From: Symbiodinium natans | Lineage: Eukaryota > Sar > Dinophyceae > Suessiales > Symbiodiniaceae | Assembly: GCA_905221605.1 (NCBI GenBank) | Contig: CAJNDS010002490.1 | Location: 937,001-1,001,000, forward strand | Reading direction: 5' to 3' | Length of the DNA stretch: 64,000 nt | Part shown: positions 42,791 to 49,592 of the stretch, one piece after another | How positions within the stretch are numbered: the stretch's first letter is position 1 | Layout: each line of letters opens with the position of its first letter | Translations under genes and position numbers: made by a program | The notes under the pieces: model-generated | What the model was told of the DNA's origin: nothing | The model's input: the letters and a program-made list of their open reading frames with translations, nothing else | Database searches by the model: none

Positions 42791-43792
42791 TATATTACTA
42801 TTTTACTATATTCCTCTTGAAATATATTACTACATTACTATATAACTGTAGTACTATATATATATATTACCGTTTACGATATGAATATACCCAAAAATAG
42901 CAGCATCGTCTTAAACGGACACCCACAAAGGGGCCCGCAAACCCCAAGCTCTGATTTCTGGGAACTCTCAGATGGACTCACACGCAAGCCGGCTCGAACA
43001 ACAGGACACTACCGTCAAAGACCCTCAACGGTAAACCCTCAACCCTGAACCCGAAGCCCTGACCCCCAAGCCCTAAACCCTCAACCCCAAACCCGAAACC
43101 CTGGACCCCATTCGATGTCCCCCAAAGCGCTTCGGATGGCCGAGAGGCCTGGGCGCCCTTGGCGGCCTTCGGCCCTAGGCTCTGCATGGCACGCTGCAGC
43201 ATCAGCTGGACCAAGTCCTCTCCGAACTTCATCGCGAGGGAGAGGGTGGGAGGGGGGACCTAAACCCTAAGCCCATTACTAGGCACTTTCTTGGTTTTGG
43301 GGGGTGTAGCGCTTTGGGGTTTGGAAGGGCGGATCTGGCGTTTTCGGGCGGCTTTGAAGGTTTTAGGGCTTGGGGGTTGAAGTGTTAGGGGTTCAAATCC
43401 TGTGTTTCTTGGGAGCTTTGGGGGGGTTAGTCTTCGGGGGCCTCGAGGTTTAGGTCCCTGATACCAACCCTAAAAACTAAACCCCAAACCCCAAAAACCC
43501 CAATGAAATTCTGGGTTGAGGATTTTCAGCTTGGGATTCTTCATCTCTTGGGTTCGTCTGGTATCTTTGGGCTTTCTAGGGTTTTAGGGTTTTGCGGCTT
43601 AAGGGTTTGAAGGGTTTTAAGGTGGGGTTTCAGCATTGTGGGGGTTTCAACCTTAAGCACATCCCTAAACCCTAGACCCTAAACCCCAGTGTCGGGTTGT
43701 CCTCGTAGTCCTCCAAAGCCACGCCACGCGCCTGCTAACACCCGATACCGGAATATATCATTCTAACAGTAGAACAGCAATCGTATAATAGT
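42791..43792. repeat. Gene-free stretch, diverged telomere-like units
   Basis: C-strand units at 43030-43110 and G-rich degenerate units at 43290-43640. No gene or RNA recognised. Confidence 0.65.
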
Positions 43793-43950
43793 ATAATGGT
43801 ATGGATAGTATGGATAGTATGGATAGTATGGATAGTATGGATAGCATGGATAGTATGGATAGTATGGATAGTCTGAATAGTATGAATAGTATGAACAGTA
43901 TGAATAGTATGACATAGTATGAATAGTATGAATAGTACGAATAGAGTATA
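43793..43950. repeat. (TATGGATAG)n 9-bp array
   Basis: About 9 units of TATGGATAG, then TATGAATAG variants to about 43945. Open frames across it (HTIHTIHTI) are artefacts. Confidence 0.9.
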
Positions 43951-44232
43951 GTTAACAAGTAAAACCCCCACAACTTCTCATTGTCGTATCTGATGGTATG
44001 GCACACCGAGCACGGTATGTATAGTCATGCGTTTGTTTCTTTGCTTTTCCTATTTTATCATTCTGCATTTCTTCCACTCAAATATGAGCGGCTGCACAAA
44101 ATCGGCTGGCAGTGCTAATGGACGAGGAGCGTCGCTTTTCAAGTGTTCCCATCTGTTTACAGGGTTTTCGCATCAGCTATCCGCGCTTGATGTCTGCAGG
44201 TGTCGCTTTGAGAAAAAACAAAAGGTTATATG
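43951..44232. other. Unique spacer, nothing recognised
   Basis: No telomere-like units. A T-rich start (TTTGCTTTTCCTATTTTATC) and an open plus-strand frame of about 80 codons without a recognisable domain. Confidence 0.4.
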
Positions 44233-44332
44233 TTGGGATGTTCCCCTTATACTAACAGCCCTTAATCGGAATTAAAGTACCCCCTATTACAATCCCTATT
44301 AACGACTGTTACTATAATGGGGAACATCCCAA
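44233..44332. repeat. Palindromic element, family I copy 2
   Basis: TTGGGATGTTCCCCTTATAC and ATAATGGGGAACATCCCAA are inverted ends; the middle has CAGCCCTTAATCGGAATTAA and AGTACCCCCT. Confidence 0.85.
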
Positions 44333-44450
44333 GTTTAAAAGCCCAACATCAACCCCGAACCCAAGCAAACAAAACCCTACAATCCCGAAACAAAGTCCTG
44401 CCATCTTCGGGAATCCTCTGAACAAACTTTATTCCTGAAACCCTAAAACC

Positions 44451-44549
44451 TGGGATGTCCCCCTTATACTGACAGTCCTTAGTAGGGAGCATAATAAGGG
44501 GTACTATAATCCCCATTGAGGACTGTTAGTATAAGGGGGAACATCCCAA
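44451..44549. repeat. Palindromic element, family I copy 3
   Basis: TGGGATGTCCCCCTTATACT / AGTATAAGGGGGAACATCCCA with inner pair ACAGTCCTTAGTAGGG / CATTGAGGACTGT. It lies 118 bp from copy 2 in the same orientation; the gap is diverged telomere-like sequence. Confidence 0.85.
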
Positions 44550-44857
44550 GCTTAAACCCTAAAGCCTGAACCCTAAGCTGAAACTCCCACTTTCCTGTCC
44601 GAACCCGAACCCTAACACCTAAGACCCCAAAAACGATGTGCCTGAAAGCCTAGAACCTCAGAACCTTGACCCTAAACCCAATTAACCCTGTGAAAACGAA
44701 AAACCCCAGTAGGCCGCCATACGGACCCTACAAACCCAACCGTTTAAACCCTGAACCTTAAACCCGAAACCCTAAACCCTAAATCCCTAATCCCTGAACC
44801 TTAAACTTTTAACCACAAACCCCACACCCTAAACCCCAAACCCTAAACCCCAAACCC
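44550..44857. repeat. C-strand telomere-like repeats upstream of the LINE
   Basis: CCCTAAA, CCCTTAAAC and CCCCAAACC units, densest at 44745-44857, ending CCCCAAACCC directly before the element. Confidence 0.8.
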
Positions 44858-45030
44858 AGGCATTTGGCTGCCAGCGAGAGCATGTGCATGTTAGTGGGGG
44901 CTTGAAGGCTTTACCGCTGTGTACGATGTTGCATGGTGTCACCTACTTGAGTTTTGCTTTCTTTTTCCTTGTAGTCTCGTTGGCTACAACGCCCGGCATT
45001 TTGCAGGGCTTTTTCGAACCGTCCGCAGCC

Positions 45031-46641
45031 ATGAGCGGACGCGACTCCGGACTGGGGGCAGAGCTCAGTCAGGCCTACCGCCACCTAGAGGCACAGAGGC
45101 AGGCCACACAGCACGACGTCTACAACGCCGGCCAGGACATGTGGTTCGACTCAAGACGCGCTGCTAAGAGAGGGCCCCCGTCCACCTTGGCGTCTACGGT
45201 CCAGTCCCATGCTACACCGCCCTCGGACCATGTCATGGAGACCGCGGAGAGGGACGCCATTGTGGAAGAAGGGGTACGCGACCCCCCGACAGAGAGGCGG
45301 ACCCCTTCATCCCTCTTCCAGCCCATGCCCATTGAGACGGACATCGCCTACCAGATGACGGCTGCGCAAAGGGGCGTGGACATTAACGATGTGGGGGCTA
45401 TGCAAGCCTACATGGCTACACCGCTCCCAACAAGGAATGAGGTTCTCCAGACCATTCGCGATTACCACCTCGGGGTCCTGCGACCCGAAATCTTCAACCT
45501 CATCACGCAGGTCGAGAACGTCATCGGCAAGCTCGACGACAAGATCCTCAAGACCCAAGAGTCTCTGCAGTGGCTAGCCTCAGACAATAGGCAGCAGCAA
45601 AAGAAGGAGAGCGCCATGCTAGTGGTCACGTCTGGCTGGGATAAAACGCTCGCACCCGCGGACAGGCTCTTCCAGATTAACTGGATGCTGGAGCAGCTGG
45701 AGCACATCAAGCAGTTCATCCACCAGCGCGTCTACAACGCCTCCGACTCCTGCAGACTTTGGTGTCTTTCTGCCCTCGCAGTGGAGCCGTCTACACCGCC
45801 AGCAGGCCCACACGCGTGGTCTACGGTGACAATGCTGCAGTTCAAGGACTTCTCGTGTCGCAAGGCCTTCGTTGACGCCTACGGTGGTGGAGCCGGATGC
45901 CCTCTGTACAAGGACGCTAAAACGCCCGTCAAGCAGCACCACATCCGGGTTACCGCAGCCTCACCGCAGTTCCAGCGCAAGCTTGAGCTCCCATTGTGGG
46001 TGGCACTCACTGTGATAAACCGCACCTCGGAGGTGCAGGGTACAACGCCGGAACCCATCGTCATCCTTTGGCGCACGCTGACAGTCATGAAGCCCGCCGC
46101 CACGAAGGAGTTCAACCCCCAAGCCCGCGCTTGGGCCCGGATGACGTACTACGAGCAGAGTGGTGAGCTACGTGGCCTCCTCGAAGTGGACGCGGAGTTG
46201 TTCGACCTCATGTCAGCTAAACCGCCGCATGGGGACGAGGAAAACCTCTGGGCCCACTGCTGGAACCAGCTGACCTTTGGAGTTCAGCACGAGTTGGACG
46301 TCGCCGAGAAGCAGGTTTTCACCCAGGCAGCCCTCGGAGCCAAAGGTTCCTCGAAGGGTATTTCCCTGGGTAAATCGCAGCGCCACTGGAGCGCGCCGTT
46401 TATCTATAATTCGGCCATGAATCCCTTCCCGATCCCCATGACCATCAGCAAAGTTGATGCTGTCAGCTATTGTTGGGATGAATATTGCGATAAGGTAGCT
46501 GCCCCACAGCATAAGGTGGGGAACTACCAGGCCGGAACTTTTGAGGGGGCTCCCGTGGTTACACCGCCAGCGGCGGGAGCCAATCTTCCGCAAGGACCCG
46601 CGCCCTCTGAGCCAGGCCCCGGCAAGGGTAGAGGCAAGTGA
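45031..46641 (+). CDS. LINE ORF1 (gag-like nucleic-acid-binding protein)
   Basis: The frame is open from 44884, but the first 49 codons include a pyrimidine-rich segment ending TTCCTTGTAG that looks more like leader. The ATG at 45031 (MSGRDSGLGAELSQ) is the chosen start, giving about 536 codons. ORF1 proteins of LINEs bind and chaperone the element RNA. Visible features: a probable coiled coil around EIFNLITQVENVIGKLDDKI and the following 20 residues, then a segment beginning VVTSGWDKTLAPADRLF and including STVTMLQFKDFSCRKAF that could be an RRM-like fold, and a Pro/Gly-rich basic end (PGPGKGRGK). No zinc knuckle seen. It ends TGA followed by CGG, in frame with the next ORF. Identification rests on position and overall plan rather than a firm domain match. 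Confidence 0.75.
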   Translation: MSGRDSGLGAELSQAYRHLEAQRQATQHDVYNAGQDMWFDSRRAAKRGPPSTLASTVQSHATPPSDHVMETAERDAIVEEGVRDPPTERRTPSSLFQPMPIETDIAYQMTAAQRGVDINDVGAMQAYMATPLPTRNEVLQTIRDYHLGVLRPEIFNLITQVENVIGKLDDKILKTQESLQWLASDNRQQQKKESAMLVVTSGWDKTLAPADRLFQINWMLEQLEHIKQFIHQRVYNASDSCRLWCLSALAVEPSTPPAGPHAWSTVTMLQFKDFSCRKAFVDAYGGGAGCPLYKDAKTPVKQHHIRVTAASPQFQRKLELPLWVALTVINRTSEVQGTTPEPIVILWRTLTVMKPAATKEFNPQARAWARMTYYEQSGELRGLLEVDAELFDLMSAKPPHGDEENLWAHCWNQLTFGVQHELDVAEKQVFTQAALGAKGSSKGISLGKSQRHWSAPFIYNSAMNPFPIPMTISKVDAVSYCWDEYCDKVAAPQHKVGNYQAGTFEGAPVVTPPAAGANLPQGPAPSEPGPGKGRGK

Positions 46642-46665
46642 CGGGGTCGATACAGCATTGCGGGT

Positions 46666-47649
46666 ATGGCCTCAGCGCCTTTTGCATGTTTAAATTTTGC
46701 AGTCCAGTGCTCCCCGGATTACACCGCCCTAATCCCACATTTAAGGCTGCGTCTGCCCACCTTTGAATTTTCACAACACAGACTGCGCCGCGGGTACGGG
46801 TTGAGCACGGCTGCCTTTAAGAGACAGGGAGGTAGCGCCTTTTCCTTCCTGGGTAAAACGCCCAGCAGATTCCAGGAACCCCACCTCACCAGTAGATGCA
46901 TTGGTTGGGATAGGAGTCCTCTTCGTAGATCACAGTTTAGGGGTAAGAAGCGTCACAAACAACCCGCCTGTCCCCACCTATCTAGGGCACTCCTTTGGCA
47001 ACTAATAGCAGCAATTACAGTTTTCTACTATACCTGTCCACACCGCCATAACCCCTTAATTGTAGTCCTGGATGCCCTGGCCGTTTTCGGAGCCTTTTCC
47101 ACCATGGCACGCTCCGCAACAATGATCTGCCGCTCCGCAAGATCTTGCAGAACAAAAAGAACAGAGAACACAGCACAGGCTACACCGCCGGGTCAGGGAT
47201 TTCTTAGGTTGGGGTATACCATTGACTATCTAGGCGTACTCCAAAGAGCACTTAACCGTCTGATGCATACCCTCAATGGTAACACCGCAACTAGAGTAGA
47301 GATCTCCCTCAATGATCTCATACCTCCCAACCCCACTCCCCTGCCTGGGCTGAAACTTTCAAGAGCGTTTCTCTTAGCACATCGGCAGCCCAAATCCCCT
47401 ATCCCAGAGGAGCTCCCCACCCTAAACCCCCGAGCTACACCGCCACGAACAGGGCGAAGAACCTGTTTCAGAAATCAAGAGGGACTCAAGATTTCCTTCT
47501 CCAAAAAGGTTACCAAGCCAAAACGCCGTTTTGTTCAAAACAAGACGGGCTGTCACCCGCTTGGTTCCCCTACCCTCCACCCCACCCACACCCAGCTTAC
47601 CCTGAAGGGGTCGGGCAGAAAGTTTTCAAGGGCACTGGGAATTCAATGA
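46666..47649 (+). CDS. LINE second ORF, in frame with ORF1 and overlapping ORF2 by ATGA
   Basis: 327 codons from ATG 46666, in the same frame as ORF1 with no stop between them other than the ORF1 TGA. It ends TGA at 47647-47649, inside the ATGA that holds the ORF2 start (47646). An open frame of this length is unlikely by chance at this base composition. The product would be very basic (RRGYG, GRRTCFRNQ, KKVTKPKRRF) with one hydrophobic stretch (LLWQLIAAITVFYYTC). I recognise no domain. It could be a read-through extension of ORF1, a separate protein that delivers ribosomes to ORF2, or a degraded part of either neighbour. Confidence 0.6.
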   Translation: MASAPFACLNFAVQCSPDYTALIPHLRLRLPTFEFSQHRLRRGYGLSTAAFKRQGGSAFSFLGKTPSRFQEPHLTSRCIGWDRSPLRRSQFRGKKRHKQPACPHLSRALLWQLIAAITVFYYTCPHRHNPLIVVLDALAVFGAFSTMARSATMICRSARSCRTKRTENTAQATPPGQGFLRLGYTIDYLGVLQRALNRLMHTLNGNTATRVEISLNDLIPPNPTPLPGLKLSRAFLLAHRQPKSPIPEELPTLNPRATPPRTGRRTCFRNQEGLKISFSKKVTKPKRRFVQNKTGCHPLGSPTLHPTHTQLTLKGSGRKFSRALGIQ

Positions 47650-49592
47650 ATTTAAAGAATACTTTCATTCTTGCTAGTAAGCCTACACCGCCTCAACGAG
47701 GCTTGCCGGGTGCCACTCCGGTGGTTAACGAAGAGTGTTTGTCCCCACCCCTTCCCGCCAAAGCTCTTTTAGGTCGGGGACCCGGGGCTCGCTGTCTACG
47801 TAGACGATATTATCGTCAGTGGCGGGGGTCCCTTAGGGCTAACATATTGCCAGGGAACACGGGAAACAACCTGGTAAAGGGAAGGGTTCCCTTGAAAGCA
47901 GATCATGGGAAAGACAGGAAGACAACCAATGCCGGAAATTTTCGTAGGCTAGTTCTTCGACAATCGGCAATTGGAGTCAGGAAGGGAAAGACCACAAAGC
48001 TAATGGCTACACCGCCCGTAGCTTATGGTTCTTCTCTTCGAATAGGCACACAAAATGTTCAGGGAATGGCTGAACTCTTTAAGGATCAAGAGGTCCTCGC
48101 TCTCACGCATACACAGCACCTCGATGTTTTGATGTTAACGGAAACCCACTCTAAGTCATACTACTCATTCCAAAGTCAGGGCTACCTTTTTGTGGTTAAT
48201 GGCAACAACAAGGATAAATGGTCAGGGGTCACAGCGGTTATATCGCCAAAAATGGTTCCTCATATTAGCAACATCATTCAACACACCTCTCGTATCTTAC
48301 AAATTATCATCTCATCCAAATCAGGCTCCATTCATATTATTGGGGTATATGCCCCACACGACAAATCGCAGGAAGAGGAGCGTAAGACCCCATTCTGGAA
48401 CATGCTGGAAGACATCCTAACAACAATTCCACAACCTGAGCCGGTTTACGTGGTAGGAGACTACAACGTCAGGTTACAAGGTAGGTTTTCTGCTGAGCAG
48501 GATTTTTTGGGGCCTCATATTTACGGTAAGGGCAAACTCGTTGCCAACACTAAAACGCACTCCAACCGCACATTCTACACTTCTTTGTTAAAATCCCTCG
48601 GATTTGCAGACGCTTTATCCTTTAAACAGTCCAACCTGACCAAGCATGTCACTTACAGGGATAAATTCTCACCTCCAGACAACTGGGACCAGTTCATTCT
48701 CGACCCCCTAATTCTTCTACAAATGTGGGATCGTTTTGCCACGCTCCCCTTGCCAGAGTCGGATCAGCTTTCGCTGGTTTCGGAGATTCGAGCGTTCCTG
48801 GGTTTAGATACCCTCCCTCCCAATAAACTGGCTACACCGCACATAGACCCTGTTCGCTTTCAAAGCTTGGACAGACTGATTACCCCTAGGAAATGGCTCC
48901 CCACGATCCGAACAGTAAAAGCTGTACACAATACAGGTTTTCCAAGCGATCATTACCTACTTCTTACAGAGCTCAGCGTCCGGCTAGGGGCACGTAGGCA
49001 GAGGCAACCTAGACCCCCCCCCCTGGAGTACAACGCCACCAGACAACAGCGCGAGAAGTTCAACAAAGAATTTAGGAACGCACTATATCTAGAGGATACC
49101 GAGGCTACACCGCCAAAACCTGCGACTCCATTAGAAGTTTATACCGATGGTTCAGGCTCGAGAGGTAAATGCACCAGTACAACGCCAGCCGGTTGGGGTT
49201 TCGTTACGGTAGTAAATGGAGTCCCCACGCACAAAGCCAGGGGACCGGTAATTACGGGTACCTCGCCTTTTTCACTAGGAGCAGTGGTAGGTAGTAACAA
49301 CACCGGAGAATTGTCCGCATGGATGGAAGCAGCGTTGTATTTACTGTCGATGGACCCTATCCCTCCCACCGTTACATTCTGCTTCGACAGTAAGTGGTGG
49401 AAGGCATGGTTACAGGAGCATTTCGCCCGACTAGGCACAAAGCCATGGTCTACTCCGCCAAGCGTATTTATTCCCTACTCAAGGCCAGAACAACAATCAA
49501 ATGGACCTGGGTTAAAGGCCACTCAGGACAAGAATATAATGACATGGCGGATGCACTTGCAGGACAAGCAAAACGAGATGGTGTACGGATAG
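47646..49592 (+). CDS. LINE ORF2, first part: APE endonuclease and start of RNase H
   Basis: Starts at the ATG of ATGA. About 125 basic N-terminal residues precede an apurinic-like endonuclease domain, which nicks the target for priming: GTQNVQGM, MLTETHS (catalytic Glu), GVYAPHD, VVGDYNVR (Asp/Asn) and the terminal SDHYLL triad are all present (about residues 133-450). RNase H then begins: VYTDGSGS (Asp), NNTGELSAWMEA (Glu), FCFDSKWWKAW (Asp). The meaningful reading stops near 49440; the remaining 50 residues to 49592 are out of frame. Continuation lies one frame back (next entry), so this ORF2 copy carries a -1 shift or one lost base. RNase H here lies before RT, whereas in I-clade elements it follows RT. 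Confidence 0.88.
   Translation: MNLKNTFILASKPTPPQRGLPGATPVVNEECLSPPLPAKALLGRGPGARCLRRRYYRQWRGSLRANILPGNTGNNLVKGRVPLKADHGKDRKTTNAGNFRRLVLRQSAIGVRKGKTTKLMATPPVAYGSSLRIGTQNVQGMAELFKDQEVLALTHTQHLDVLMLTETHSKSYYSFQSQGYLFVVNGNNKDKWSGVTAVISPKMVPHISNIIQHTSRILQIIISSKSGSIHIIGVYAPHDKSQEEERKTPFWNMLEDILTTIPQPEPVYVVGDYNVRLQGRFSAEQDFLGPHIYGKGKLVANTKTHSNRTFYTSLLKSLGFADALSFKQSNLTKHVTYRDKFSPPDNWDQFILDPLILLQMWDRFATLPLPESDQLSLVSEIRAFLGLDTLPPNKLATPHIDPVRFQSLDRLITPRKWLPTIRTVKAVHNTGFPSDHYLLLTELSVRLGARRQRQPRPPPLEYNATRQQREKFNKEFRNALYLEDTEATPPKPATPLEVYTDGSGSRGKCTSTTPAGWGFVTVVNGVPTHKARGPVITGTSPFSLGAVVGSNNTGELSAWMEAALYLLSMDPIPPTVTFCFDSKWWKAWLQEHFARLGTKPWSTPPSVFIPYSRPEQQSNGPGLKATQDKNIMTWRMHLQDKQNEMVYG

Noticed and set aside
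43384-43400. GGTTCAAATCC, resembling a tRNA T-loop
   Set aside because: The flanking bases do not pair as a T-stem, and no acceptor, D or anticodon arm can be drawn around it.
44940-44980. TTTCTTTTTCCTTGTAG as a 3' splice site
   Set aside because: It looks like one, but there is no convincing donor and retrotransposon 5' regions rarely hold introns; left as a remark.
44884-45030. Non-ATG extension of LINE ORF1
   Set aside because: The open frame begins at GTG, and the segment holds a pyrimidine-rich leader-like stretch; the ATG at 45031 is followed by better protein sequence.
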